Below, in pieces: positions 24,928-34,192 of a stretch of DNA of 64,000 nt. Under the pieces are notes generated by a model. It did no database searches. It worked only from the letters and a program-made list of their open reading frames with translations, and was not told the DNA's origin. Positions within the stretch are counted from its first letter, which is position 1. Each line of letters starts with the position of its first letter. This DNA is from Oscillospiraceae bacterium (lineage in GTDB: Bacteria > Bacillota > Clostridia > Oscillospirales > Ruminococcaceae): the NCBI GenBank assembly GCA_021201235.1, contig JAJQFI010000003.1, forward strand, positions 25,328 through 89,327. The letters are read 5' to 3'. The position numbers and the translations under genes were made by a program.

Positions 24928-25848
24928 TCAAACCTCAAGAACAACCGCTGTGTAGTTGTCCTGATTGGAATATTCCTTTGCGGCAACGGCTTTTCCGAGA
25001 GCCTCCGCCGTTTCTTCGGCGGTGCCGGTTGCTATGCAGGAGATAAGCTCTTCCTGAGTCAGAGCGTTATAAACGCCGTCACTCATTAAAATATACTTAT
25101 CTTTTGCGTGAATGTCAATCGCCGATGCGGGCATGTCGACATGCTTTATTTCACCCATACCGAAGAAGCTAGTGAGCCCCGAAGCTTCCTTTGAGGCAAA
25201 TGCTTCCTCGATTGTGCCGGAGCCGTTCGAAGCCTTGAGCTCGAGGTCGTGGCGATAGATGTGCTCACGGTTGAGCTGAATCAGGGAGCCGTCACGCCAG
25301 AGATAGATTCTCGAATCGCCGATGCTGAACCACATGAACTTGCCCTGTCTGATGAGACCGGCAACCATTGTGGAGCCGCTCTTATAGTACTTCGACGGAC
25401 CGAGCATATTGTTTACAGCCTTGTTGCTCTCCGAGATTATCTTCCACATAAGAGGCTCGAACTGCTCGGCGGCGTTCGCTACGAAGGTGTTGAGAGCTGT
25501 TTCGACGGCGAGCTGTGAAACCTTGTCGCCGTCTTCGAGACCGCCCATGCCGTCCGCAACTATTGCAAGGACTCCCATCCCGCTTGCCGCATCTGCGGGC
25601 GAAACGGTAAAGCTGTCCTGCTGACACTGTCTCGAGCCTTGATTGTGGAGCTTTCCGACACGGGGAACGGCAAGATAGCTCTTTTCCACCGCTTCCTTTT
25701 CGCGAGCCAGTCTGTCCTTGCGGTTTCTAAGCACAATGCTGATTACCAAGCCGATTATCACGGCGGCAAAGAGCACGCAGACCGCAATCAGGATAATCAT
25801 GCCGATATTGACGGAAGTCGTTGCAACTTCGCTAGTAACTTCGCCCAT
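24928..25848 (-). CDS. membrane-anchored PP2C-family Ser/Thr phosphatase
   Basis: 306 residues. An N-terminal transmembrane segment (about residues 15-40, IGMIILIAVCVLFAAVIIGL) is followed by the PP2C domain with VADGMGGLEDGD, SIGDSRIYLW, LMSDGVYNAL and DNYTAVVLEV. The anchor places it beside membrane kinases. The gene abuts the FHA gene upstream (1-nt gap). Confidence 0.93.
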   Translation of the reverse strand: MGEVTSEVATTSVNIGMIILIAVCVLFAAVIIGLVISIVLRNRKDRLAREKEAVEKSYLAVPRVGKLHNQGSRQCQQDSFTVSPADAASGMGVLAIVADGMGGLEDGDKVSQLAVETALNTFVANAAEQFEPLMWKIISESNKAVNNMLGPSKYYKSGSTMVAGLIRQGKFMWFSIGDSRIYLWRDGSLIQLNREHIYRHDLELKASNGSGTIEEAFASKEASGLTSFFGMGEIKHVDMPASAIDIHAKDKYILMSDGVYNALTQEELISCIATGTAEETAEALGKAVAAKEYSNQDNYTAVVLEV

Positions 25849-25849
25849 A

Positions 25850-26530
25850 TCAGTTTACCTTATCCTCGCCCTGCTTCCATGTGAACTGGTCACTGCAAAG
25901 CGGAACGAACAGAAGCTTGGTGGTGCCTATCTTGATGACATCATAAGCGTGAATCTGCTCGGCATTGAAGACTGAGCGACCGTTGAGCTTGATGATGTTT
26001 CTGCCGTCGGCAGGACCGAAATAGAATGCGTTGTCGTCGGCATCATAGGCAATCATTGCGTGCTTCTCACGGGAAATCTGGAGGTCGTTGGAGATGTGGA
26101 TATCGCCAATTTCACGACCGATATAGTTATATCCGTTGTGAACTCTGAAATCGGTGCCTTTTTCGGGACCGTCGATGCAGACGAGCCATCCGCAAACGGG
26201 GTCAACCGAGCTTCCGTCATCCGAACGGATGCCGCCGTTGATTCCACCGATCTGTGTGGGCTCCATGCTTTCGGCTCTGTTGCCTTCTTCATAGGGCTTT
26301 ACAGGGATGGTGCCGCCCATGTTGTCGGCATAGCCTGAACCTCCGCTCGGAGGAGCTGTGGGACCGAAGGGGTCACCGGTGGCGCCGACTCCGCCGCCTA
26401 CGACGTTGGGAGCGGTTGTTGCACCGAAGGAGCTTGCTCCGCCGGCACAGTTGGGGCATACGGAGTGGACAGCCGCGTCATAGTAACCTCCGCAATTAGG
26501 GCATCTTGTCAATTTGTTCTGAACTTCCAT
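25850..26530 (-). CDS. zinc-ribbon FHA-domain protein
   Basis: 226 residues. N-terminal zinc ribbon CPNCGGYYDAAVHSVCPNC, Gly/Pro-rich linker, then an FHA domain with YIGREIGDIHI, ISREKHAMI and GRNIIKLNGRS. The linker has a potential phosphorylation site near EPTQIGG, a motif type seen in FHA-linked switch proteins. It probably docks on phosphothreonine in the kinase network. Confidence 0.88.
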   Translation of the reverse strand: MEVQNKLTRCPNCGGYYDAAVHSVCPNCAGGASSFGATTAPNVVGGGVGATGDPFGPTAPPSGGSGYADNMGGTIPVKPYEEGNRAESMEPTQIGGINGGIRSDDGSSVDPVCGWLVCIDGPEKGTDFRVHNGYNYIGREIGDIHISNDLQISREKHAMIAYDADDNAFYFGPADGRNIIKLNGRSVFNAEQIHAYDVIKIGTTKLLFVPLCSDQFTWKQGEDKVN

Positions 26531-26611
26531 TTTAATATCCTCCTGAATATAGTATTTTTTATTTTAGCCTGTGCGTATGTTCACACAAGCTCATAAACTG
26601 TAATGTGGGGC

Positions 26612-27226
26612 TCAGTTCTGCACGATTTCAAATGTGTTGTTCCTCGAGCCTACATAGAAGCGGGAGCCGATTCCGAGCGGAACGGGGTTGTTTCTCTGGA
26701 GCTGTCTGCCGTCCTCAAGATAGGTTCCATAGCTCGAGCCGAGATCGACGAGCATTATCGCGTCACCCTGACGATAAATCTTGCAGTGATTCGAGCTTAC
26801 GCCCGATTCGTTCGCCGCAAATCTGACACTGCTCGAAGAGGTTCTTCCGAACGTAAGACCGTTGCCCAAGCCGTAGACCCTTCCCTTGAGTGAGCCGGAG
26901 ATGCACATGACTCCTATCGAGCCGTATGAAGCGGGAGCCGTGCCGCCGTTGTTGTTACTATAGTAGACGACGCCGGCATTTGCGGAAGCCTTTTTTCTTG
27001 AAATGGGCGCAGTGTCGCGGGAGCTGACCAGGACGGCGATTGTGAAGCCGACTGCTATCAGAAGCGCAAGCGTTCCTCCGCTTATCATTCCTCCGACACA
27101 GCAACAGATCATCGCAAGAGTGCCCATATTGTCCCTGCATCTCGACCTTCCGATAAAGAAGGGAATGAGTCCGAACAACGCGCCAACCAACGCTCCTCCG
27201 ATAAGTACACCGATAAGATATGCCAT
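26612..27226 (-). CDS. membrane FHA-domain protein
   Basis: 204 residues. Two hydrophobic helices near the N-terminus (YLIGVLIGGALVGALFGLIP, and a second at about 38-68) are followed by a linker and a C-terminal FHA domain with LTFGRTSSSSVRF, SGVSSNHCKIY and DLGSSYGTYL. The FHA domain should face the cytoplasm. Confidence 0.87.
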   Translation of the reverse strand: MAYLIGVLIGGALVGALFGLIPFFIGRSRCRDNMGTLAMICCCVGGMISGGTLALLIAVGFTIAVLVSSRDTAPISRKKASANAGVVYYSNNNGGTAPASYGSIGVMCISGSLKGRVYGLGNGLTFGRTSSSSVRFAANESGVSSNHCKIYRQGDAIMLVDLGSSYGTYLEDGRQLQRNNPVPLGIGSRFYVGSRNNTFEIVQN

Positions 27227-27308
27227 GATATTTTACCTCCGATTTATATTTTGATATGTTCACATTATACTCAATTCGAATTTATTTTCGTAGTTTTGAT
27301 TCGGCACA

Positions 27309-27662
27309 TCATTGTTTTGCAACAACTATGAATTTTTCGTATTCCGAGCCAAGCCAGAAGATGTCGCCGTAGAAAAGCTCGGCGGTCTGGTTTGCCGCAA
27401 GACGCTGACCGTTTCTTATGAAGGTGCCGTAGGTGGAACCGAGGTCGGTGATGTAGATTCTGCCGTTGCGGAAGATAAGCTCGCAGTGGTAGCCGCTTAT
27501 GCCCTGAGTGTTCACCGGATAACAGAGGTCATTGCCCGGATTTCTCCCGAGAGTAATCCTGTCGGAGAAGGCATATCTTTTGCCGCAAAAGAATCCGCAT
27601 GTGCCCTGAATCCTCGGTCGGAAATCAGCCGACCTTCGACCGAAAAGTTGCTGTGATGTCAT
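27309..27662 (-). CDS. single FHA-domain protein
   Basis: 117 residues that are almost entirely an FHA domain: RITLGRNPGNDLCYP, QGISGYHCELIF, DLGSTYGTFIRNG. No membrane segment. A strong terminator upstream (27790-27817) separates it from the CvpA-like gene, so it heads the second transcription unit of the island or depends on read-through. Confidence 0.87.
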   Translation of the reverse strand: MTSQQLFGRRSADFRPRIQGTCGFFCGKRYAFSDRITLGRNPGNDLCYPVNTQGISGYHCELIFRNGRIYITDLGSTYGTFIRNGQRLAANQTAELFYGDIFWLGSEYEKFIVVAKQ

Positions 27663-27789
27663 TTCTGAATGCTCCCTTCAATCATATGCCTACAGAACAG
27701 TTCTTTTGAACAATTCTTCTGTTCTTTCGACAATTTAAATTGTATCATTCGTAATATTAAAATCGTAGTTTTTCTTTACAAAATGCAAA

Positions 27790-27817
27790 AAAGAGACAGT
27801 CCGAAGACTGCCTCCTG
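27790..27817 (-). terminator. terminator after the CvpA-like gene
   Basis: On the minus strand AGGCAGTC/GACTGTCT (one G-U) closes a very stable C(TTCG)G loop, followed by CTTTTTT. Confidence 0.9.
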
Positions 27818-27835
27818 ATATCTTTCTTGTTATAT

Positions 27836-28753
27836 TTATATTCCGAGATACTCGACTAAACGGAAGAAATGCCCGAACACCGCCGTGTTTTCTATCGTTT
27901 CGATTACGGTGGCATCAAAATCACTGCCGAAAAGCATGATTAATATCACCGCTATGCCAACCAAAGCCGCCGCATAGCAGACCCATGCCGCACCTCCGGC
28001 TATTCCCTCGACGGTTCCGAATATGACGTCAAGGGCATATGGGATATGTATGCCTTCAAGAAGCTTGAATATCCTCATTATCAAGCTCATCAGGAACCGG
28101 AGCAGAAGCACAAGCACCATTAACAGAATTACTTCGAGGCAATAGACTATGAGGGGCTCGAAAATCCGGGATTCGACAATCTCTCCCACGTTGTCACCTG
28201 CAAAATAAGCGCTGACTGTATCTCTGACGGCTTGGGCGACCTCTTCCTCGCCGACAACAAATCCGGCAGAATTGATGATGCTTTCGGACGTGAATAAATC
28301 GTTGCCGATAATCATACTCATGATTTCATCATCCGAATCTGTCACATGCTCAAGCGGATCGGAGGAGGAAATTGCGTTATTCACCGAATCGGAAATCGAA
28401 TTTCTTATAAGACCGTCGTAGATGAGCGGCGCCAGAGTCTGTGCCGAGAAAACGCTTACCGAAAAGACGATTGCAAGGAGAACCGTCGAGAACGTTCCGT
28501 AAAGAAAGCCACGCCTTACTCCGACGAAAAGCCCGATGAGGATTGCCGCGACTGCCAGTATGTCGACGATGATGACCGGCAACTCATTGCCGTTGTCGGC
28601 AATTATCACCGCCGCAAATCCGGCGATTGTCAGAAGAACTGCCGCAATAATCAGGACTACCGAGCGGGAGCGATTGTAGGGGGTCTGTGCTCCGCATTGG
28701 GCACAGCTTTTTACTCCTCGGCGGAGCTTGTATCCGCATTTTTCGCAGTACAT
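27836..28753 (-). CDS. zinc-ribbon CvpA-like membrane protein
   Basis: 305 residues. A zinc ribbon (CEKCGYKLRRGVKSCAQCG) precedes several transmembrane helices. The segment VDILAVAAILIGLFVGVRRG is the CvpA/colicin V production signature, and C-terminal helices match that family. The start overlaps the end of the kinase gene upstream by 43 nt, with its own GAGGAGAAGTT, so the pair is tightly coupled. CvpA proteins are envelope proteins of unclear function. Confidence 0.8.
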   Translation of the reverse strand: MYCEKCGYKLRRGVKSCAQCGAQTPYNRSRSVVLIIAAVLLTIAGFAAVIIADNGNELPVIIVDILAVAAILIGLFVGVRRGFLYGTFSTVLLAIVFSVSVFSAQTLAPLIYDGLIRNSISDSVNNAISSSDPLEHVTDSDDEIMSMIIGNDLFTSESIINSAGFVVGEEEVAQAVRDTVSAYFAGDNVGEIVESRIFEPLIVYCLEVILLMVLVLLLRFLMSLIMRIFKLLEGIHIPYALDVIFGTVEGIAGGAAWVCYAAALVGIAVILIMLFGSDFDATVIETIENTAVFGHFFRLVEYLGI

Positions 28754-30102
28754 AACTTCTCCTCGCTTTCCCCGACAGTTTCTTCGACCGGCTCTTCCGG
28801 CAGGTCGGCTTCGGAAAGCTTTTCCTCAAACGCCGGCATGTCCTCTGGAGTGATTTCGGCTTCTTCAGCTTGCTTCTTCCTGCCAAAGAGCCTGAGTCTC
28901 GGAAAGAGCTTCTTGTCGTCTGCGGTCTTCATGACCCACTCGTTGACCGGCTTGCCACACCAGCGGCAATAAGCGGCGGTGTCGCCGATCTGCTTTTTGC
29001 AGGAGGAGCAGTAACGCTTTATCGACACGCTGTCATAAAGGCTGTCGTGGAACTCCTTCATCGACTGGAATCTGTCAGTCGGTCGGACGCCGAGAGCAAG
29101 CAGGATGGATTTCTCCTGCTGTTCGGTTATGTCGGCATGGAGCTTGCGGGGCGGGATGAGTTCGTCTTCTGAAATTCTGTCGACCGAACGCACGGGAATC
29201 TGCCCCGTCAGGCAATAATAAATGGAGGCGGCAAAGGCATAGACGTCCGTCCACGGTCCCTGACCCTTGCGCTGATACTGTTCCAGAGGCACATAGCCGT
29301 GCTTCAGCGTCAGCGTCTGGGTTTCGGAATTTTCGGAAACGTCCCGGGCACAGCCGAAATCTATAAGCCTAAGCCTGCCGTTTTCAATCATAAGATTGTC
29401 GGGACTGATATCCCGGTGGATAAGACCGGCATCGTGAACCGTTCCAAGAGCTCCGAACATCGGCTCGAGCATTGCAAAAAGCTCTCTGGAAGGGATTCTT
29501 CCTCCACGAAGCTCTGTCTGCTTTTTGAGGGTGACCCCTTCGATATATTCCATTACAATATAGGCTGAGTTGTTCTCTTCGAAATAGTCTATTACCGAAA
29601 CAACCTCGCTCTGCTTGGTGAGGCGTGCCATTATTCTGGCTTCGCCCAGAAATTTTTCCTTGCCCTTCTCAAAGCTGTCGACGGCACCCGTGAAGCTCGA
29701 AACGTTCAGAGACATTGTCGACTGTCTCATAGAAAGCCCGACGGGATAGTATTCCTTGATTGCGACCTTCATGTCAAGCGTCAGGTCACAGCCGATATAT
29801 GTAATGCCAAAGCCGCCTTCGCCCAGAACCCGTCCGACAAGGTACTGATTTTTGAGGACGGTTCCGAGAGGCAGATGGTGTGCCGCAGACTCGTATTCCG
29901 AGAACTTCTTATTGTCTGCACAATTATTGCAAATTCCGGCTCCTTTACTCACGGGATTCATGCAGAAAAGGCAACGGTCTTCATGCCTGACTTTGCGTGC
30001 TGTTGTGGACACAGACTCATCGTCTACAGACGCATCCCTTCGGACAACTCCCGCTCGCTCCGTCACCGCATCGGATTTTATCTTATCGGCATCGTCAGTC
30101 AT
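28711..30102 (-). CDS. soluble Ser/Thr protein kinase with two zinc ribbons
   Basis: 463 residues. N-terminal zinc ribbon (CLFCMNPVSKGAGICNNC), kinase domain with GEGGFG, VAIKEYYP, IHRDISPDN and DFGCARD, then a second zinc ribbon (CSSCKKQIGDTAAYCRWCG) and an acidic tail. There is no transmembrane segment. Its kinase domain is close in sequence to that of the large kinase (shared GPWTDVYAF, YIEGVTLK/TTLK), suggesting duplication within the island. First gene of the cluster. Confidence 0.92.
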   Translation of the reverse strand: MTDDADKIKSDAVTERAGVVRRDASVDDESVSTTARKVRHEDRCLFCMNPVSKGAGICNNCADNKKFSEYESAAHHLPLGTVLKNQYLVGRVLGEGGFGITYIGCDLTLDMKVAIKEYYPVGLSMRQSTMSLNVSSFTGAVDSFEKGKEKFLGEARIMARLTKQSEVVSVIDYFEENNSAYIVMEYIEGVTLKKQTELRGGRIPSRELFAMLEPMFGALGTVHDAGLIHRDISPDNLMIENGRLRLIDFGCARDVSENSETQTLTLKHGYVPLEQYQRKGQGPWTDVYAFAASIYYCLTGQIPVRSVDRISEDELIPPRKLHADITEQQEKSILLALGVRPTDRFQSMKEFHDSLYDSVSIKRYCSSCKKQIGDTAAYCRWCGKPVNEWVMKTADDKKLFPRLRLFGRKKQAEEAEITPEDMPAFEEKLSEADLPEEPVEETVGESEEKLCTAKNADTSSAEE

Positions 30103-30253
30103 GATAACCCTCCAAACCCATTTTAAGTAGATAACAAAATTATATCATCGACGATTGTTGGAGTGTAGTTCAGGTTTTCGGAGAGATTGCCACGAATGTC
30201 CGGCAACGATTTGAGTAGCCTCGCCGGCTTTTAAAATATCCATAAATGAAAAG

Positions 30254-30287
30254 CCCCGATTATTCTCAATCAGGGGAATAATCGGGG
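30254..30287 (-). terminator. terminator after argD
   Basis: CCCCGATTATTC/GAATAATCGGGG, a perfect 12-bp stem with a 10-nt loop, followed by CTTTTC on the minus strand. It separates the arg operon from the signalling island. Confidence 0.85.
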
Positions 30288-30333
30288 TAGGTGGTTGTTC
30301 AATGGGAGATGGCTTTTACGACAGCTTTTTCTG

Positions 30334-31512
30334 TTATATGACTTTTGATAATTTCTCCCCCATCTCATCCACATCCGCTTCCGTGATAATCAGCGGCGGG
30401 ACGAATCTTATGACGTTCTTGCCGGCGGAGATGAGGACGAGATGCTCATCCATGAGCGCAGACTTCACTATGTCCGCGACGGGAACGTTGAACTCAAGAC
30501 CCTGAATCAAGCCTCTGCCTCTGTGGGCTGTTATTTTGTCCGAAGAAGCCATGAGTGCTTCTAATTTATCCCAAAGATATCCTCCGACATTCCTGACATG
30601 TCCGGGGATGTCTTTTTCTTTATAGATGTCGAGGACCTTCGAGGCGACGGCGCAGACGAGCGGATTGCCGCCATAGGTCGAGCCGTGGTCGCCGACGGTC
30701 ATCGCATTTGCGGCTTTGCCCTGAGCGAGGAAAGCACCAATCGGGAAGCCGTTTCCGAGAGCCTTCGCGACCGTCATGACGTCCGGCTTGACGCCGTAAG
30801 CCTGCCATGCGAACATGTTGCCGCTTCTTGCCATTCCGCACTGAATTTCATCAAGGATGAGAAGCGCGCCGGTCTCGTCGCAGAGGGCTCTTACGCCCTT
30901 GAGGAACTCCTCGGTTGCCGGATAGATTCCGCCTTCGCCCTGAATTGTCTCCATGATGACGGCGGCGGTCTTGTCGCTCCACAGGGCTTTGACGCTGTCA
31001 AGATTGTTGTACTCGGCAAACCTGATATTCGGAATCAGCGGGTCGAACGGCTCGCGATAGTGGGCGTTGCCGGTGACGGAGAGTGCGCCGAGGCTTCTTC
31101 CATGAAAAGAGTGCTCCATGGCGATAATCTCGTAATCATTGGAAAGCCCCCTATTATAAGCGTGACGCTTCGCAATCTTGAGGGCACCCTCGATGGCTTC
31201 GGTGCCGCTGTTTGTGAAGAATACCCTGTCCATCTCGGAAACTTTCAACAGCTTTTCAGCCGCTTCGGTTGCGGGGATGTTATAAAAAAGGTTGGAAGTG
31301 TGGACGAGCTTGTCAATCTGGGCTTTCGCCGCCTCGTCGACCTCGGGATAGTGATACCCGAGACCCATAACGGCGATTCCGGCTCCGAAATCGAGGTATT
31401 CTGTGCCCTTGTCGTCGTATAGCCTTACGCCCTCGCCCCGCTCAAACACGACGGGAAAGCGGGAATAGGTCTTATAAAGTGCATCCTCGGCACGGTCAAT
31501 ATATGTAGACAT
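30334..31512 (-). CDS. argD: acetylornithine aminotransferase
   Basis: 392 residues from the ATG at 31512 (AAGGAGTGAGCGCA). It is a class III PLP aminotransferase with the SGTEAIEGALKIA cofactor-binding region, LILDEIQCGMARSG and the PLP-lysine region TVAKALGNGFPIGA. It converts N-acetylglutamate semialdehyde to N2-acetylornithine. Last gene of the arg operon, 5 nt after argB. Confidence 0.95.
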   Translation of the reverse strand: MSTYIDRAEDALYKTYSRFPVVFERGEGVRLYDDKGTEYLDFGAGIAVMGLGYHYPEVDEAAKAQIDKLVHTSNLFYNIPATEAAEKLLKVSEMDRVFFTNSGTEAIEGALKIAKRHAYNRGLSNDYEIIAMEHSFHGRSLGALSVTGNAHYREPFDPLIPNIRFAEYNNLDSVKALWSDKTAAVIMETIQGEGGIYPATEEFLKGVRALCDETGALLILDEIQCGMARSGNMFAWQAYGVKPDVMTVAKALGNGFPIGAFLAQGKAANAMTVGDHGSTYGGNPLVCAVASKVLDIYKEKDIPGHVRNVGGYLWDKLEALMASSDKITAHRGRGLIQGLEFNVPVADIVKSALMDEHLVLISAGKNVIRFVPPLIITEADVDEMGEKLSKVI

Positions 31513-31517
31513 TGCGC

Positions 31518-32429
31518 TCACTCCTTGTAGTATCTTTCCCCGCCGTCACGGATGATGGCGGTGCCGATTCCCTTATTGGTGAAGATTTCGAGCAGGAGGC
31601 AGTGCGCGATTCTGCCGTCCAGAATATGCACGCGGTTGACGCCGTGATTGATGGCGTCGATGCAGTTCTGCATTTTGGGGAGCATTCCGCCGCCGAAGCT
31701 TCCGCTTTCAACATAGCTCTGAGCCTCCGAAACGGTCATCTCGGAAATGAGCGTCGACTTGTCGTTGAAATCCTTGTAAACGCCCTCGACGTCCGTCAGA
31801 AACGCAAGCTTTTCGGCATTGACTGCCCTTGCAATCGCGCAAGCCGCGTCGTCTGCGTTGATGTTGTAGCTGTAGAAGTCGTTGTCAAATCCAATCGGGC
31901 AGATAATCGGGAGGAAGTCCTTCTCGAGCAAATCATAGATTATCTTCGGATTGACCTCGGTAATTTCTCCGACAAAGCCGATGTCCTCGCCGCCCGAGAG
32001 CTTCTTCTCGCACTTGAGGAGCATTCCGTCCTTGCCGCTGATGCCGACCGCCTTGACGCCGAGCTCGTTGACGAACTGAACAAGGCTCTTGTTGACGCGA
32101 TTCAGAACCATTTCGGCGATTTCCATTGTCGGCTCGTCGGTGACACGAAGACCGTTCACGAAATGCGGCTCCATCCCGACTTTTCCGACCCAACGGCTGA
32201 TTTCCTTGCCGCCGCCGTGGACGATGATGGGCTTGAATCCGACAAGCTTCAGAAGCACAACGTCCTGGATGACGCTGTACTTGAGCTTTTCGTCGACCAT
32301 CGCACTCCCGCCGTACTTGACGACGATTATTTTGCGGTTGAACCGCTGTATATAGGGCAGTGCCTCGATGAGCACCTGCGCCTTCTGCATTACGTCCATA
32401 TCCGGGACGGCATTAGTATTTTCTGTCAT
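31518..32429 (-). CDS. argB: acetylglutamate kinase
   Basis: 303 residues. The amino acid kinase fold shows VVKYGGSAM at the N-terminus, [10 protein letters not shown] and [10 protein letters not shown]. It phosphorylates N-acetylglutamate in the cytoplasm, the second step of the acetylated arginine pathway and the usual point of arginine feedback. It lies 14 nt after argJ. Confidence 0.96.
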   Translation of the reverse strand: MTENTNAVPDMDVMQKAQVLIEALPYIQRFNRKIIVVKYGGSAMVDEKLKYSVIQDVVLLKLVGFKPIIVHGGGKEISRWVGKVGMEPHFVNGLRVTDEPTMEIAEMVLNRVNKSLVQFVNELGVKAVGISGKDGMLLKCEKKLSGGEDIGFVGEITEVNPKIIYDLLEKDFLPIICPIGFDNDFYSYNINADDAACAIARAVNAEKLAFLTDVEGVYKDFNDKSTLISEMTVSEAQSYVESGSFGGGMLPKMQNCIDAINHGVNRVHILDGRIAHCLLLEIFTNKGIGTAIIRDGGERYYKE

Positions 32430-32443
32430 TTTATATAGCTCCT

Positions 32444-33673
32444 TTATGAACGATAGTCGGCGTTGATTTTAACGTAGTCATATGTCAGGTCACAGCCCCA
32501 TGCGGTTGCGCTTGCTTCGCCGCCCTTGACATCGGCGATAACCGTCACTTCGGGCTCCGAAAGAATCTTTGTGGCGAATTCTTCCGAGTAATCGGTTGCC
32601 ATGCCGTTCTCGACGACCCGGAGCTTTCCTGCGGCGCTGATGAAGTATAAATCGGTCGTGTCGGGATTGAACTTGGCACCCGAATAGCCAAGAGCACAGA
32701 GGATTCTTCCCCAGTTTGCGTCGTGCCCGTAGATTGCCGCCTTCGTGAGGCTCGAGCAGACGACCGACTTCGCAAGAGTTTTGGCTGTCTCTTTGTCCGA
32801 TGCGTTGACTACTTTTACTTCCAAGAGAGCCGTGCAACCTTCACCGTCGCCGGCAATTTTCTTGGCGAGCGTTTCTGTCACGACTCGAAGAGCTTTGCAG
32901 AAGAGTTCATAATCCTCGCCCTCTTCGGTAATCTCGGGGTTGCCAGCAAGACCGTTCGCCATGAGAATTACGGTGTCGTTTGTCGAGGTGTCGCCGTCGA
33001 CAGAAATCATGTTGAATGTATCCTGAATGTCGGCTTTGAGCGCCTTATTCAGCAATTCCTTCGAAATAGCAATATCCGAAGTGATGAAGCAGAGCATCGT
33101 GCACATGTTCGGGTGAATCATTCCCGAGCCCTTGCACATGCCGCCAATTGTGACGGTCTTGCCGCCGAGTTCAAATCTGACGGCGACCTCCTTCGGCTTT
33201 GTATCTGTTGTCATGATTGCTCTTTCAGCCGCAGTGCCGTGGGCCTCGTCGGTGCCGAGTCTTTCGGAAAGTGCTTTGACGCCCGCCTTGAGCTTGTCAA
33301 CGGGGAGCTGTTTGCCGATAACACCTGTTGAAGCTACCAAAACAGAGCCTTCGCCCAAGCCGAGAACCGATTTAGCCTCGTCGGCGACTTCATTACAGCA
33401 GTCGAAGCCCTCTTTGCCGGTGCAGGCGTTTGCAATGCCGGAATTGATAACGACCGCCTGTGAGGTCTCATAGTTCTCGACGATTTCCTTATCGAAGAGG
33501 ACGGGAGCGGCTTTCACAAGATTTGTGGTGAAGGTTCCGGCGGTGACGGCAGGCACTTCGCTTAAAATCATAGCCATATCGTCCCGACCCTGATATTTTA
33601 TTCCCGCCGCATAAGAACCGGCAGAAAAGCCGATAGCGGCAGTTACGCCGCCCGAAATTTTTTCGATTTTCAT
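32444..33673 (-). CDS. argJ: glutamate N-acetyltransferase (bifunctional ArgJ type)
   Basis: 409 residues. The self-cleavage/nucleophile region [17 protein letters not shown] contains the conserved Thr, with Cys in place of the more usual Ala before it. ArgJ recycles the acetyl group from acetylornithine to glutamate and, in many bacteria, also makes acetylglutamate from acetyl-CoA. Confidence 0.95.
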   Translation of the reverse strand: MKIEKISGGVTAAIGFSAGSYAAGIKYQGRDDMAMILSEVPAVTAGTFTTNLVKAAPVLFDKEIVENYETSQAVVINSGIANACTGKEGFDCCNEVADEAKSVLGLGEGSVLVASTGVIGKQLPVDKLKAGVKALSERLGTDEAHGTAAERAIMTTDTKPKEVAVRFELGGKTVTIGGMCKGSGMIHPNMCTMLCFITSDIAISKELLNKALKADIQDTFNMISVDGDTSTNDTVILMANGLAGNPEITEEGEDYELFCKALRVVTETLAKKIAGDGEGCTALLEVKVVNASDKETAKTLAKSVVCSSLTKAAIYGHDANWGRILCALGYSGAKFNPDTTDLYFISAAGKLRVVENGMATDYSEEFATKILSEPEVTVIADVKGGEASATAWGCDLTYDYVKINADYRS

Positions 33674-33684
33674 TGTAATTCCCT

Positions 33685-34149
33685 CTATAGATTTCTTTTT
33701 ATTTTATTTTCATCATTGAGAACCAAATCATAGACGTTTACGTCCTCCCTCGGCGACCAGCCGGTCGATTGCCAGAAGGAGTTGCCGAGGCGGTTTTGCT
33801 TGAAGGCGATGAGGCTTATTTTGTTGACGCCGTCGGCTTTGAGAGCCTCGGTGCAGAAGCGCACCATGTCCGAGCCGATGCCGTGGTTGCGGTAGCTTCT
33901 TTCGACGCAGACGTGGTAGAAATAGCCCGTTCTGCCGTCGCTCCCGCAAAGGATAGTCCCGACGAGCTTGCCGTCGAGCTCAGCCACGACGCTCAGCCCC
34001 GGGTTTCTTGCTAAGAATCTCTTCACGCCGTCATACGAGTCGTCGATACTGCGAATCGCAAACCCCTCGATGCTCTCCCAGAGAGCGAACACTTCGGGGT
34101 AGTTTTCTATTGTCATGGGGCGCAAGGTTGCGCCGGATTTAGTAGTCAT
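33685..34149 (-). CDS. GNAT-family N-acetyltransferase
   Basis: 154 residues. The GNAT acetyl-CoA motif is HVCVERSYRNHGIGSDMV, and the C-terminal FKQNRLGNSFWQSTGWSPRE is typical of the YpeA/RimI-like group. It is inserted between argC and argJ, in the same direction with short spacing, so it is likely part of the operon. It may be an ArgA-like acetylglutamate synthase that primes the pathway, or an unrelated protein acetylase; the sequence does not decide. Confidence 0.85.
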   Translation of the reverse strand: MTTKSGATLRPMTIENYPEVFALWESIEGFAIRSIDDSYDGVKRFLARNPGLSVVAELDGKLVGTILCGSDGRTGYFYHVCVERSYRNHGIGSDMVRFCTEALKADGVNKISLIAFKQNRLGNSFWQSTGWSPREDVNVYDLVLNDENKIKRNL

Positions 34150-34192
34150 AGGTATTTACCCTTCTTGCGGGCGAATAATATCCGCCCCTACA

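Noticed and set aside
16894..30102. Type VI or type VII secretion system in the signalling island
   Set aside because: Kinase, PP2C and FHA genes can accompany such systems, but no secretion ATPase, sheath, or WXG100-like protein is present here.
31512..32438. 308-codon plus-strand frame opposite argB
   Set aside because: Antisense shadow; argB has full family motifs.
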